A stretch of 64,000 nucleotides of DNA from Rhizobium leguminosarum bv. trifolii WSM1325 (GCA_000023185.1 CP001626.1:62001-126000); one strand, 5' to 3'. Shown: positions 47,533-56,942, counted from the first letter of the stretch. Numbers and translations are program-made. Notes: a model not told the origin generated them from the letters alone.

Positions 47533-48141
47533 TTAGCAGAACCCGTTCAACTTGAGGATTTTATGGGCGTCGATTGCCGCTTGGAGCTCAGCTTCCGAGT
47601 TTCGATCTCCTCGGTTGGCGTCTGGATGATGTAGCTTGAGCATCTGCTTGTAGCGGCGCCTGATCTCCTCGGGCGCCGCGTCCTGCAAAAGGCCGAGCGT
47701 TTCGAAGGCTTTCGCTTCCAATACCTTGAGCTTGCGTCGCTGGAGAACAGCTTTCGTTGCTTGATGTTGGGCAGCACTCTTGCGTGCATTAAGGGCTTTT
47801 GCCGTGCCCGAGCGGACGGTCGAAGGAAGCGGCATCTCTGTCGCATGATCAACGCGGGTACCCCACGTCTTACGGGCGCCGCTTGCTGCCTCACTCTGAT
47901 AGCGGGCGGTCACCGGATCGGACAGATTGCTCGCGAAATTATATCCCTTATTGTATTCTCTCGCATGTTGCGGGCAGAACAGCAGGTACAAACCTTCCGC
48001 ATCTCGCCCAACGGGCGCACGATTGGTGCCGCCGCTTTCGCAACCGTCCCACTGGCATTTCGACTGGGAAGGCTCGGGGGGAAGAGCTGATTTTTTGCTC
48101 GTTGGCCTCAGGCCGACAAAAATTTTCGAATCAAACGTCAT
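47533..48141 (-). CDS. J-domain (DnaJ-like) protein
   Basis: A 202-residue protein with a C-terminal J domain (AFETLGLLQDAAPEEIRRRY, then KLHHPDANRGDRNSE with the HPD tripeptide that stimulates DnaK). The N-terminal half has paired cysteines (KCQWDGCE, then LFCPQH), perhaps a zinc site. This arrangement is common in alphaproteobacterial J proteins that lack the glycine-rich and zinc-finger parts of DnaJ. The client is unknown. Confidence 0.82.
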   Translation of the reverse strand: MTFDSKIFVGLRPTSKKSALPPEPSQSKCQWDGCESGGTNRAPVGRDAEGLYLLFCPQHAREYNKGYNFASNLSDPVTARYQSEAASGARKTWGTRVDHATEMPLPSTVRSGTAKALNARKSAAQHQATKAVLQRRKLKVLEAKAFETLGLLQDAAPEEIRRRYKQMLKLHHPDANRGDRNSEAELQAAIDAHKILKLNGFC

Positions 48142-48201
48142 CGCGCGTTATATGGCGGTTTTCATCGAACCGGCAAGCTGCCACGAAGCCTGTCGGCCCA
48201 A

Positions 48202-48363
48202 TGCCCGCTCATCGGCCGCACGCAAAAGAGCATCCCGAAGCTCAACGCTATCGATCCATTCGCCTACCTGACCGGCTCGCTCACCGCTATCGTCAGCGGC
48301 CCCAAACATTCTCGGATTACCGAGTTGTTGTCATGGACAAATCAAAACGACGCCATTGCTTGA
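48202..48363 (+). mobile_element. 3' remnant of an IS66-family transposase gene
   Basis: The plus-strand frame ending at the TGA 48361-48363 reads CPLIGRTQKSIPKLNAIDPF and then AYLTGSLTAIVSG and RITELLSWTNQND. This matches the C-terminal end of IS66 TnpC (usual form SLIGTCKLNGVDPxAYL...LLPW). Nothing of the upstream transposase remains, and no terminal repeats are visible. Confidence 0.65.
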
Positions 48364-48473
48364 TGCCATAAGTCCGCGGTTCACTCGCTCTCGACGAACA
48401 TGAGATGGAACTACAGAGGCTGAACTGTGACGAGAAAACATTCCGATACAGTTCCGAGGGTGAGCGATGTGGA

Positions 48474-48791
48474 TCAATGCGCCACGACAGTGAGAGCTGT
48501 TATGCCTGCCTCTTCGGCCGCGCGCAAAAGCGCTTCGCGAAATTGTTCCGGAGGAATCTGCCCACTGATTGCATCGACACAAGCTTTCACGGCGGCGACA
48601 TATTCCTCGCCGTCATCGGATGGCCAGTCCCTGATCAGGATATCCGCGGCATCGCCGAGCGTCCGGACGATCTTATGCGTGGCCGGGCCGCGTAGAGCTA
48701 GTCCGACCGGCTTGAATGCCGACGATGTGTTCCAGCACATTGTCCTCGACCCCTCAAGGTTATGGATACTGCAGTCCCCCCACTGCAGCAT
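48474..48791 (-). CDS. DUF982 protein
   Basis: A 105-residue protein of the rhizobial DUF982 family: a short beta part (FKPVGLALRGPATHKIVRTL), then DAADILIRDWPSDDGEEYVA and a helix pair ending FREALLRAAEEAGITAL. An internal Met at residue 18 may be the true start. Many copies of this family occur on rhizobial plasmids; the function is not known. Confidence 0.75.
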   Translation of the reverse strand: MLQWGDCSIHNLEGSRTMCWNTSSAFKPVGLALRGPATHKIVRTLGDAADILIRDWPSDDGEEYVAAVKACVDAISGQIPPEQFREALLRAAEEAGITALTVVAH

Positions 48792-49080
48792 ACGCGCCTA
48801 TTCTAAAATTAGGAATTCAAGACTGAATGATCGATGACTGCGTTGACGCAAGCAGGGAGTTCCAAGATCTCGGCAGTTCTTGATCACCCGCTGAACGATC
48901 GGATGCCCTTCGCGAAGGCGGTTTTCGATTTCCACCATCCCCAAATTGAGCCTTCGATGAGTGCCGCAACTGTCGAGTATCGTCGATGGTCATGCCCGCA
49001 CGTTCGCGGAACAGGCCGACAGCAATCGTCGGGCCTGGCGTTCGTCGCGTCTTTCCTCTTCCACAATAACGAGTCTATGC

Positions 49081-49884
49081 TCACCCCTCGATGGCACTCA
49101 AATATCTTGTCATCGACTGGTCCACGATACGAGACCCTTCTCGTTCGATCGTTCGGCCCGAAAATCCACCATAGACCGCCTCGAACCGATATGGGCGTAC
49201 CGCTTCCCCGATACGTCTCACCGCCTCTGGGCCGAGCGGAATGAGGTTGGGATAGCTGCGCATGAAACTCACATATTTGCGGTCGAGTGTAACCTGCATC
49301 GTGTCGCCGGCGAATAAGGCGCCCTGGCCGTCCGCCAGCCAGGGACAGTACATGACTGAACTACCGGGGAAATGGCCGCCGCATCGGATCAGGGTCGACC
49401 GACCGAGTTGCACGCTTTCACCCTTCCATTGATTGAGCGCTCCGCCCCTTTGTACCCATTCGCCATCGTCGGAATGAATGTAGATCGGCACATCGCCCAG
49501 AGCGGAACTCCATTCCATCATCGAGGTGTAGAAATGCGGGTGCGAAATGGCGATGGCGCTCAGACCTCCTAATGCACCAATTCGGTTTATGCTCGCCTCG
49601 TCAATGAGACTGAGGCAGTCCCAAAGAATGTTGCCGTCGGGGCTCTCGATCAGGAAGGCGCGCTGGCCGATCGCGAAATCAGGCGAAACCTGAAGGCTGT
49701 GGATGCCTCCGGCTTCCTGACGCCAGGTCACATCATGGGTGCGACCAAGTGCTGCGATGTCCGTCCACGCCTGCCCCGATGCAGGGACAAACTGACGATC
49801 GTCTTCGCAGATGGGGCACGCGGGCGGCGGCTTTAAGCGCTCGTCGAACTGAGTGCCGCAAGCGGTGCAGATATGAAACCCCAT
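49081..49884 (-). CDS. Metallo-beta-lactamase-fold hydrolase with N-terminal zinc ribbon
   Basis: A 267-residue protein. The N-terminus has two Cys pairs (CTACGTQF and CPIC) forming a rubredoxin-like zinc ribbon. The rest is a metallo-beta-lactamase fold (AIAISHPHFYTSMMEW, CGGHFPGSSVMY, LFAGDTMQVTLD). The usual HxHxDH metal motif is reduced to HPHFYTS, as in a distinct subgroup of the family, so metal content may differ. It stands alone. The substrate is unknown. Confidence 0.8.
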   Translation of the reverse strand: MGFHICTACGTQFDERLKPPPACPICEDDRQFVPASGQAWTDIAALGRTHDVTWRQEAGGIHSLQVSPDFAIGQRAFLIESPDGNILWDCLSLIDEASINRIGALGGLSAIAISHPHFYTSMMEWSSALGDVPIYIHSDDGEWVQRGGALNQWKGESVQLGRSTLIRCGGHFPGSSVMYCPWLADGQGALFAGDTMQVTLDRKYVSFMRSYPNLIPLGPEAVRRIGEAVRPYRFEAVYGGFSGRTIEREGSRIVDQSMTRYLSAIEG

Positions 49885-50307
49885 GGTTATGTCCTTCCCC
49901 TGCTTTTCCGGCTTTCAAAACAATATGGACAATCCGACACTTGCGTTGCCGGCCGTGAAAAATAACGGGCAACGACCCGATGGCGTGGCCTGCACGGCTC
50001 CGTATAGATAGGGTGAGAGCCTGCCCCTTATCGCAGCGCGCAATATGCCACGTGCAATCCTGCCAGCCGGAACCGTCTTCCTGCAAGTAGGCGAGCATGT
50101 CGCTGTCGATTTTGATCGAAACAAGATTTGGTCGGCAGCGCCGTTCGCTCGATGCCCGTTCCCCAGTTTCTTTGCCGTCTCGAACATGTTTCGGCGGCAT
50201 CCATCGGATCGACCGCGCTGCAGGGCCGGTTTGCCATGGTTGCTGGCGTCGGGGACATTCCGGATCGGGCGCAATTCAGACCCTCCGGCACAGCCGATGC
50301 TGGCGGT
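49885..50307 (-). pseudogene. Region with a BrnA-like antitoxin remnant
   Basis: In the minus-strand reading over about 50060-50125, the sequence PNLVSIKIDSDMLAYLQEDG followed by SGWQ resembles the ribbon-helix C-terminus of BrnA-type antitoxins. After a one-base shift RIARGILRAAI continues the final helix. The upstream part is scattered over two frames and no BrnT toxin gene is present. The rest of this 423-base gap upstream of the hydrolase gene shows no other gene. Confidence 0.4.
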
Positions 50308-51405
50308 CTAAAGCGCAAGCCGCAACTGTGGTGCCGTACGAGAAGCCCGCCGTTTTTCCAGTGACGACAGCGTGACGCCTAGTAGGCGTATGCCTTTTCG
50401 CGGCGGGAAGATTGGCGCAAGAAGCAGGTCGACCACCTCGTCCAGATCGGTGATCGCCGGCAGGGGAGCCGGAACGGTTTTGCTGCGGGTGATCTGGCTG
50501 AAGTCGGCATATTTGACCTTGAGCGTCACCGTCTTGGCGCCGATCTCATTGGCCTCGCAGTAGCTCCAGACTTTCGAAATCAGCGGCTGAAGCCCTTCGC
50601 GCGCGGGCTCAAAGGAATGGATGTCCTGCGAAAACGTGTCTTCCGCTCCGATGGATTTCCGCACCCGATCCGGCTTGACCTGGCGATTGTCGATACCGCG
50701 GGCGATGCCATAAAAATACGGTCCTGACTTCCCGAAATGTTCGACGAGGAAGTCGAGCGTTCTCTCCTTGAGGTCCGCGCCTGTTTCGATCCCGAGCCGT
50801 TGCATCTTCTCGGCAGTCGCCGGCCCGACGCCATGAAACTTCTTGACGGGCAGGCGCTCGACGAAGGCCGGACCGTTCTTCGGCGTGATGACGAACTGGC
50901 CGTCCGGCTTGTTCTGGTCGGATGCCATCTTGGCGAGGAACTTGTTGTAGGAAATGCCGGCCGAGGCGGTAAGCCCGGTGGTTGCTTTGATTTTGGCGCG
51001 GATTTCCGCAGCTATCTCGGTGGCGATCTCCATGCCTTTGAGATTTTCAGTGACGTCGAGATAGGCCTCGTCGAGCGACAACGGCTCGATCATCGGCGTG
51101 TACTCGGCAAAGACCGTCCTTATCTGCAGCGAGACGGCCTTATAGACATCGAAGCGCGGCTTGACGAAGATGAGGTCCGGGCATTTCCGCTGCGCAGTCA
51201 CCGAAGGCATGGCGGAATGCACACCGAACTTTCTGGCCTCATAGCTGGCTGCCGCCACCACGCCGCGGGCAGCAGGACTGCCGACGGCAACCGGCAAGCC
51301 ACGCAGCTCCGGATTGTCACGCTGCTCGACCGATGCATAGAAGGCATCCATGTCCACGTGCACGATTTTGCGCGGCCGCTCACGGCTCTCTTCACCCGTC
51401 ATCAT
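50308..51405 (-). CDS. dinB: DNA polymerase IV
   Basis: A 365-residue Y-family translesion polymerase. The palm motifs are VHVDMDAFYASVEQRDNPEL (first catalytic Asp) and SLDEAYLDVTENL (second Asp and Glu), with GISYNKFLAKMASDQNKPDG and the helix-hairpin-helix VKKFHGVGPATAEKMQRLGI. A little-finger domain completes it. Rhizobia carry extra dinB copies on plasmids. It begins one base before the end of the upstream small gene and may be cotranscribed with it. It copies past damaged bases with low fidelity. Confidence 0.95.
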   Translation of the reverse strand: MMTGEESRERPRKIVHVDMDAFYASVEQRDNPELRGLPVAVGSPAARGVVAAASYEARKFGVHSAMPSVTAQRKCPDLIFVKPRFDVYKAVSLQIRTVFAEYTPMIEPLSLDEAYLDVTENLKGMEIATEIAAEIRAKIKATTGLTASAGISYNKFLAKMASDQNKPDGQFVITPKNGPAFVERLPVKKFHGVGPATAEKMQRLGIETGADLKERTLDFLVEHFGKSGPYFYGIARGIDNRQVKPDRVRKSIGAEDTFSQDIHSFEPAREGLQPLISKVWSYCEANEIGAKTVTLKVKYADFSQITRSKTVPAPLPAITDLDEVVDLLLAPIFPPRKGIRLLGVTLSSLEKRRASRTAPQLRLAL

Positions 51406-51738
51406 CTAGTTTCCATCAGCTAGACCACTACCCAAACATGGGAAATGTGCCCCGCACTTGTCCCCCTTGGATGTCTGCATCCGTTCGCAGCCCATGGCCA
51501 TGCGTCGGCGGATTTCCGCAAAGCTGACGCTTGCGCCAAACGCTTTCACCAACAGCCTGCGCTCATGCGCGCAATGGCGATCGCAATAACGACAGATGAG
51601 TTCGACCACCAGGACCTTGTGATCCTTCAGTCTCGGAACCCCATCGTTCTCAGGTCGCGTTCGGCGCATCCGAGAATAACCTTCCTTGCCATCCGCTTGA
51701 ATCCGATGGCGATTTTTCTGACTTGTGCTCGTGCTCAA
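51406..51738 (-). CDS. Conserved hypothetical protein with Cys pairs, upstream of dinB
   Basis: A 110-residue protein. The middle reads KVLVVELICRYCDRHCAHER, followed by LLVKAFGASVSFAEIRRRMA and a later Cys, a zinc-ribbon-like arrangement seen in short rhizobial proteins of unknown role. The N-terminal 30 residues are less convincing, and the Met at residue 24 may be the real start. It abuts dinB on the same strand. It stands opposite the imuA remnant, a setting recurring near SOS mutagenesis genes. Confidence 0.55.
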   Translation of the reverse strand: MSTSTSQKNRHRIQADGKEGYSRMRRTRPENDGVPRLKDHKVLVVELICRYCDRHCAHERRLLVKAFGASVSFAEIRRRMAMGCERMQTSKGDKCGAHFPCLGSGLADGN

Positions 51739-51822
51739 CTTCAGCGGTCATATGCGCATTGACTCATTTACGCCTGAAGAACAAATACAGAACTTATAGC
51801 TGTTACTCAAGCTGATAACGGG

Positions 51823-52126
51823 TTGCCGTTGAAGGTAAATCATGAAATCCGCCGCCCAAACGTCGTCCTCGACAGTTTGCGCGAACAGATCGCGCAGCTG
51901 GAAAGCGCAAGTCAGCGTAAGCGAGACTTTTTGCCCTTCGGCGTGGCGTCGATCGATGAGCGGCTCCCGTGCGGTGGTTTGGTCTACGGGGCGCTGCGCG
52001 AGTGCGCTGGCGGCGGGGCCGGCACCGTCGACGTGGCGGCAGCCGCCCTGTTCGTGGCCGGGATTGCTGCGCGTACCAAAGGCAAGGTCGTCTGGTGCCT
52101 GACGCGTCACGACCTGTTCTTTCCGG
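51823..52126 (+). pseudogene. imuA: imuA (SOS mutagenesis) remnant, 3'-truncated
   Basis: A frame beginning at TTG 51823 gives about 100 residues of ImuA, the RecA-related protein of the imuA-imuB-dnaE2 mutagenesis cassette: RPNVVLDSLREQIAQLESAS, FLPFGVASIDERLPCGGLVY, GALRECAGG and KGKVVWCLTRHDLFFPA. Homology stops abruptly at 52126, and an unrelated sequence continues to a stop at 52195. imuB and dnaE2 are not in the window. The rest was lost by deletion or rearrangement at this junction. Confidence 0.75.
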
Positions 52127-52242
52127 CTCGGAAATCTCCGAACTGCCTACGAACTCGATCCCGATCCTTCGGAAGATCTTCCAGGAGCAGAGGCTGAAGA
52201 GCCGTCCAACGATTGGCCGGGAGCTTTGCCCTGACCGGCAGG

Positions 52243-52279
52243 CAATAAAAAAGGCCGGGGCGAAACCGCACCGACCTTT
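52243..52279 (-). terminator. Intrinsic terminator, minus strand
   Basis: On the minus strand AGGTCGGTGCG, loop GTTT, CGCCCCGGCCT form an 11-bp stem with one mismatch and one wobble pair, followed by TTTTTTATT. It ends the transcript of the hypothetical gene at 52489 and the small frame at 52293. Confidence 0.7.
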
Positions 52280-52292
52280 CCAACATCGCTCT

Positions 52293-52430
52293 TCACACCA
52301 GTGCCAGTACATCCGTGGTCAAAAGCAGATAAGCGACTTCGGCAGTCGCGAACACTCTCGTGGAGCGCTCACCAGCAACGCCGATGACCTGAAGATAGTC
52401 GAGCACAGCGTCCGTTTCAAGGCCTGCCAT
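52293..52430 (-). CDS. Possible 45-residue small protein
   Basis: A short frame on the minus strand beginning MAGLETDAVLDYLQVIGVAG and ending LLLTTDVLALV, 58 bases after the stop of the 210-residue hypothetical gene and directly before the terminator. Its composition (helical, then hydrophobic C-terminus) is protein-like, but the ribosome binding site is weak. No family recognised. Confidence 0.35.
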   Translation of the reverse strand: MAGLETDAVLDYLQVIGVAGERSTRVFATAEVAYLLLTTDVLALV

Positions 52431-52488
52431 ACGAAGCGGCCCGGAGATTACCTTGCTTTAGAACCGCTGGGACCCGCAATAGGCCTCC

Positions 52489-53121
52489 TTAGCGAAGCAA
52501 TCCGTCGCGTCCGAACTCCTCCCAGCCTGCCAGTTCCGTGCGAGGTGCCTCGTCGGATCCGGCGACGGTATCCCCCTTGACGGTCTTGCCCTTCTTCAGC
52601 GACCGCGTCAACTTCGCCTTATATGCTGCCCGCCGTCGGTTCTCCACCGCCGCCGCCGCATCCTCCTCGCGCCATTCTTCGACGACGCCTCGATCGAGCA
52701 GGTCTTCCACGACGCGCGGGTCGAAGACGTGGAACGTGATCTTCCGCGCGCGACCGCGCAGTTTCACCGTGCGCGTTCCAGCACTCGGCAGGCGGCCGTC
52801 CTTGAGCCAGCGATGACGCTCATTCGTCTTGATCGAAAGGATATCCTGGATCTCGCGCGGGATCACCGGTAGGCTTTCGATGTCTTTCAGCGCGCTGGCG
52901 ACAACAGACGCCGCTGCATGGAATTCTGTCTTGGCACTTGCAGGCATCGACAGCGTGAGTTCTCCTTGCTCGATATCGAGCGACTTCTTCGAAGCGACCG
53001 GGAGCCGTGCACGGAGTTCGAGCAGAATTCCCTTGGCGCGGATCGAAGATCCGAGGGTCGCTGTTGGCGGCAGCACCCACGTCTTGACCAACTCGACATC
53101 GTTCTTTTCGTGTTTCGGCAT
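52489..53121 (-). CDS. Hypothetical protein with possible helix-turn-helix
   Basis: A 210-residue soluble protein I do not recognise. Residues 1-75 contain a beta-type segment (ATLGSSIRAKGILLELRARL). The middle (LPVIPREIQDILSIKTNERH, RWLKDGRLPSAGT) looks like a MerR/excisionase-style helix-turn-helix that reads out a target. The C-terminal third is charged (VENRRRAAYKAKLTRSLKKG), which would suit DNA binding. It may form an operon with the small frame and terminator downstream. Confidence 0.6.
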   Translation of the reverse strand: MPKHEKNDVELVKTWVLPPTATLGSSIRAKGILLELRARLPVASKKSLDIEQGELTLSMPASAKTEFHAAASVVASALKDIESLPVIPREIQDILSIKTNERHRWLKDGRLPSAGTRTVKLRGRARKITFHVFDPRVVEDLLDRGVVEEWREEDAAAAVENRRRAAYKAKLTRSLKKGKTVKGDTVAGSDEAPRTELAGWEEFGRDGLLR

Positions 53122-53208
53122 GGCGCCTAGATGGGATCACCAGCGTTCCTCGTCAACGAGCACGAGATTCGCGGGATGAGCCAGGCGCGACCGATCGCTC
53201 GTCGCTCC

Positions 53209-53655
53209 TCACCCTAGTTCCTGGGCAAGCCCGATAAGAAGACCTTCGGGTCCGCGAATGTAGCAGAGCTTGTAGGCGTCCTCATACCGGACGACATCGC
53301 CGACAAGCTGGGCGCCGCGCGTGCGCAGCCTCTCAACGGTCTCTTCAACGTCGTCGACCGTGAACATGGCTCGCAGATAACCAAGGGCGTTCACCGGAGC
53401 GTTCCGATGATCCGCGACGACATCCGGTCTAAGGAAGCGCGACAGCTCCAGCCGGCTGTGTCCGTCCGGTGTGCGCATCATGGCGATCTCGACGTGCTGA
53501 TCGCCAAGACCCGTGACTCGGCCGGCCCATTCACCTTCGATCGTCGCGCGGCCTTCGAGTTCGAGGCCTAACTCCTGAAAAAAGTCTATTGCCACTGCGA
53601 GGTCTTCGACGACAATCCCGATGTTGTCCATTCGCTTAAGCGCCATGCTCTCCAT
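53209..53655 (-). CDS. VOC-family (glyoxalase/bleomycin resistance-like) protein
   Basis: A 148-residue protein of the vicinal-oxygen-chelate fold with two beta-alpha-beta3 modules. The first starts MDNIGIVVEDLAVAIDFFQE; the second LRAMFTVDDVEETVERLRTR ends in KLCYIRGPEGLLIGLAQEL with the C-terminal Glu typical of metal-binding members. The first four residues (MESM) could be replaced by the Met at residue 4. The gene stands alone; the role is unknown. Confidence 0.82.
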   Translation of the reverse strand: MESMALKRMDNIGIVVEDLAVAIDFFQELGLELEGRATIEGEWAGRVTGLGDQHVEIAMMRTPDGHSRLELSRFLRPDVVADHRNAPVNALGYLRAMFTVDDVEETVERLRTRGAQLVGDVVRYEDAYKLCYIRGPEGLLIGLAQELG

Positions 53656-54214
53656 CCTCCGGTTTTCGTTCCGATTTGCTTCTAGGACGTGGATGGGCCA
53701 TCGGTCCCGACATCGCTATCGAAATCTTTAGGCAAAACATCGGATGGTGTGAAACCGGCCCGGTTTAGGATCCTTAGCATCCGAATTTCCGAGCCCGACG
53801 ATGTCGAGGTGATCGTTGGCGGCGCTTGCTGCCTAATCCCGAACATCTGAAGTTCTGGCCGCAAGTGGCCCGCCACGCTCGTCCGGCACAATCCACCTGG
53901 CGGCCCACCCGCACTTGCGAGGAATTGCGGCCATTAGCTCGACAGTGGGCGTCGTGCATACATCTTTTTCTGGCATGCCCGTGCCAAATAGTCGTCAGAC
54001 GTGTGTCACGTTGATTTCACGCGATTTCCAAAGTGGGCTCTATTAGATTTTTTCGTAATCTAGCCAGGACGATTGGCAGAGCGCTTGTCTTTGGATCGCA
54101 TTTCTGACAGCGCCGATCATCGAAGAGGCAATGAGTTCTCGTGCCGATCAAGCGTTCTCCTCGGCGCCGGTCGGTTCATCTTGGTCATGCTGTAGTGCAG
54201 GGAGGTAGCTTAAG
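53656..54214. other. Intergenic region without a supported gene
   Basis: No frame here has both a start signal and a recognisable protein. The minus-strand frame 53682-53891 contains a protein-like end (LNRAGFTPSDVLPKDFDSD) but no family match. The last bases (54201-54206, GGAGGT) are the ribosome binding site of the next gene. Confidence 0.4.
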
Positions 54215-54403
54215 ATGCAATTTCTGATCCATTCAAAGACGATCGCGGAACTTGAATACGACGACAAGGCTTGCCTCTTGCGGGTCGTCTACAAAGACGG
54301 ACGAGTTCGGTCTGTTCCAGATGTCGCTCCCACACTCGTAATGAAAATCGTAGCGCAGGTTCCCGTCGAGGAATCTCCCTACCTCATGCAGACCGCGATA
54401 TGA
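54215..54403 (+). CDS. Small KTSC-like protein
   Basis: A 62-residue protein preceded by a strong GGAGGT 8 bases before the ATG. The sequence IAELEYDDKACLLRVVYKDG, then RVRSVPDVAPTLVMKIV, has the outline of KTSC-domain proteins (a strand pair, Y-x-x-V-P, then a helix), though the defining KTSC residues are not all present. Some relatives are linked to RNA or DNA processing. The assignment is tentative. Confidence 0.55.
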   Translation: MQFLIHSKTIAELEYDDKACLLRVVYKDGRVRSVPDVAPTLVMKIVAQVPVEESPYLMQTAI

Positions 54404-54761
54404 AGCTTCCGCGAGCGGAGACGCGGCACTTTCATCTTCCCCACCGATGATCTGGGACCGCGGGCTTGGCTTCCCAAGGCAGGGCGCCTGCGATCGCATT
54501 GATAGTAAACGGTCCAATCGCGGCCATGTCATCGCGCCGACATTGACACCAAAAGCGTCCAGCTGAAGCATGGTTGCAGAAAGCAGACCTGGCAGCAGAG
54601 CAGCATCCAACTTCACGAGCGTGCTCGATCGTGGATTGGTCGGTCCAGTTGGTTCCGGATATCTCATTCGCCATTGCCGTTTCGAACCAAAGCGCCAAAT
54701 CGGTGACTTGGGGAGCTCATTGCGGACTTTTCATCCGATGCTCAGCCAAGAGGAACGCAGC

Positions 54762-56621
54762 ATGGATGCAAGTGGCGGGTTGCTCGAGAATAAGGTTTCC
54801 GCAGAGCATAGCCAGGACGCAGCCGTCGTTCCGCGCGCGATAGAGAAGCACGGCGTCATCGGCGATTTGGCAACGATCGCGCTTGTCGCTACCGATGGCA
54901 CGATAGACTTTCTGTGCTGGCCCGATTTCGACAGTCCAACGATTTTTGCTGCGCTGCTCGATCCGGAACGTGGTGGCATGTTTCAGATCGCTCCGGAGCT
55001 TGCAGATGCCCGCGTGACGCAGCAGTACCTTCCGGATACGAACGTCCTCCTCACACGTTGGATGGCTGACAAGGCAAGCGGCGAACTCACCGACTTCATG
55101 TACGTGAAGGACAGACGTAGCGGCGGCTCGAGCATGATCATCCGGCGCTTTCGTGCGACGCGCGGGAGTTTGAAAGTGCGTATGTCGTGCGCTCCTCGGT
55201 TCGAATACGCGACGAGACAGATCCCAGTGGAGTTTGAAGACGGCGCTGTGATCTGGCGGCAGACGAATGGCGAAGTTCTACGACTTTTGACCAGCGCGCC
55301 ACTTGTCGAGATCGACGGCGCCGTCATCGCAGAGATGACCCTCCAAGCTGGAGAAGGTGTCGATTTCATTCTCGACGACGGTGTCGATAGTGCGGAAGAA
55401 GCAACTTCGGAGACAATGGAAGAGCAGACGGTCGCTTTCTGGCAGAACTGGGCACGACAATCGACCTACCGGGGACGCTGGCGGGAAATGGTCAATCGCT
55501 CCGCACTGGCATTGAAGCTCATGACCTCGCGCAAGCACGGTTCGATCGTCGCCGCCGCGACGTTCGGCTTGCCGGAAACGCCCGGTGGCAGCCGCAACTG
55601 GGACTACCGCGCCACCTGGATACGCGACGCCTCGTTTACGGTCTACGCGTTGATGAGGCTTGGCTATCGCGAGGAGGCGATGGCATTTAACGACTGGATC
55701 GGCCAGCGGGCGTCGGCATGTGAGCCGGGCGGCCGACTGAAAATCATGTATGCGATCGACGGCGGCGAGGTGCCCGACGAAAAGAGCCTCGATCATCTGC
55801 GCGGCTACGGCGGTGCGACGCCGGTCCGGGTGGGCAACAAGGCTGCAGAACAGTTCCAGCTCGACATCTATGGCGAGCTTCTCGACTCCATCTATCTGAG
55901 CAACAAATACGGCCACGCGATCTCTCACGACCACTGGGAGGGGGTGCGAGAGGTCGTGGAGTATGTCTGCGACCATTGGCAGGATCCTGACGCGGGGATC
56001 TGGGAAATGCGCCGCGAGCCACAGGAGTTTCTCCATTCGAGGCTCATGTGCTGGGTGGCAGTCGATCGGGGAATTCGCCTCGCGACCAAGCGATCTCTCG
56101 CGGCGCCCTTTTCCAAATGGCATGACATCAGGAATGACATTTACGAAGACATTTGGAAAAACTTCTGGAACGAGGAGAAAGGGCACTTTGTGCAGACCAA
56201 GAGCGGCGACATGCTCGACGCGTCGCTGCTGCTCATGCCGCTTGTAAGATTTGTCAGCGCCACGGACCCGAGGTGGCTGTCCACATTGAAAGCGATCGGC
56301 GACCAACTGGCGGATGACGGCGTCGTGCACCGGTATCGAAGCAACGACGGCCTTGAGGGGGAGGAGGGTGCCTTTTCAGCCTGCTCGTTCTGGTATGCCG
56401 AGTGTCTTGCACGAGCCGGCGACACCAAGAGAGCCCGCAAGGTCTTTGAGTCAGTTCTGAATTATGCCAACCATCTCGGCCTGTACGCCGAAGAGTTTGA
56501 TACCAAGGCGCAGCTCGCTGGCAATTTCCCGCAGGCTTTTACCCATCTCGCCCTCATCAGCGCAGCGTTCTATCTGGATCGCGAGCTCGACGATCGCAAT
56601 AAGCAGGAATGGCGCCCCTAA
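54762..56621 (+). CDS. GH15 glycoside hydrolase (glucoamylase/trehalase type)
   Basis: A 619-residue cytoplasmic enzyme. The N-terminal beta-sandwich begins with VIGDLATIALVATDGTIDFL, then CWPDFDSPTIFAALLDPERG. The (alpha/alpha)6 catalytic domain contains GGSRNWDYRATWIRDASFTV near residue 285, the standard GH15 signature, and EGAFSACSFWYAECLARAGD near 530, where the general base Glu is found. I choose the ATG at 54762, preceded by AGAGGA. In-frame ATGs further upstream (54570, 54738) lack this and extend into unrelated sequence. Bacterial members often hydrolyse trehalose or malto-oligosaccharides; its neighbours give no hint. Confidence 0.88.
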   Translation: MDASGGLLENKVSAEHSQDAAVVPRAIEKHGVIGDLATIALVATDGTIDFLCWPDFDSPTIFAALLDPERGGMFQIAPELADARVTQQYLPDTNVLLTRWMADKASGELTDFMYVKDRRSGGSSMIIRRFRATRGSLKVRMSCAPRFEYATRQIPVEFEDGAVIWRQTNGEVLRLLTSAPLVEIDGAVIAEMTLQAGEGVDFILDDGVDSAEEATSETMEEQTVAFWQNWARQSTYRGRWREMVNRSALALKLMTSRKHGSIVAAATFGLPETPGGSRNWDYRATWIRDASFTVYALMRLGYREEAMAFNDWIGQRASACEPGGRLKIMYAIDGGEVPDEKSLDHLRGYGGATPVRVGNKAAEQFQLDIYGELLDSIYLSNKYGHAISHDHWEGVREVVEYVCDHWQDPDAGIWEMRREPQEFLHSRLMCWVAVDRGIRLATKRSLAAPFSKWHDIRNDIYEDIWKNFWNEEKGHFVQTKSGDMLDASLLLMPLVRFVSATDPRWLSTLKAIGDQLADDGVVHRYRSNDGLEGEEGAFSACSFWYAECLARAGDTKRARKVFESVLNYANHLGLYAEEFDTKAQLAGNFPQAFTHLALISAAFYLDRELDDRNKQEWRP

Positions 56622-56942
56622 AATCGACTGGACGCACTCGGCGTCTGATTGAGGTAACCGAAACCGATCGGCCGCTTCCATTATTATCCAAGCCGTTTGT
56701 AGCATCGACCTCACCTCCGTGGCGCAAGCCCGGACCAATGGATCCCCACTTGTCGTTCATCCGCGTTTAAAAGAGAGCCGTTTTGCGCGAAAAAGAAGCA
56801 CATCATGCGCTCAGCGCATAGCTGAGATGAGAGATTGTGGCTGTTTTAAACCGATTGAAGCGCCTATATCTCCATCATCGAAACGGCGCCGGAACCAACC
56901 AAGGTTGCTGACGTCAGACAGCCCTCATGAAAGGGGATCATC
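56622..56942. other. Intergenic region before the DUF1127 gene
   Basis: These 321 bases hold no gene. The AT-richer part around 56765-56900 should include the promoter of the DUF1127 gene, whose GAAAGGGG Shine-Dalgarno is at about 56930. Confidence 0.4.

Noticed and set aside
52137..52580. A plus-strand frame continuing beyond the imuA remnant
   Set aside because: Composition is not protein-like and it runs antisense to a terminator, a small frame and the 52489 gene.
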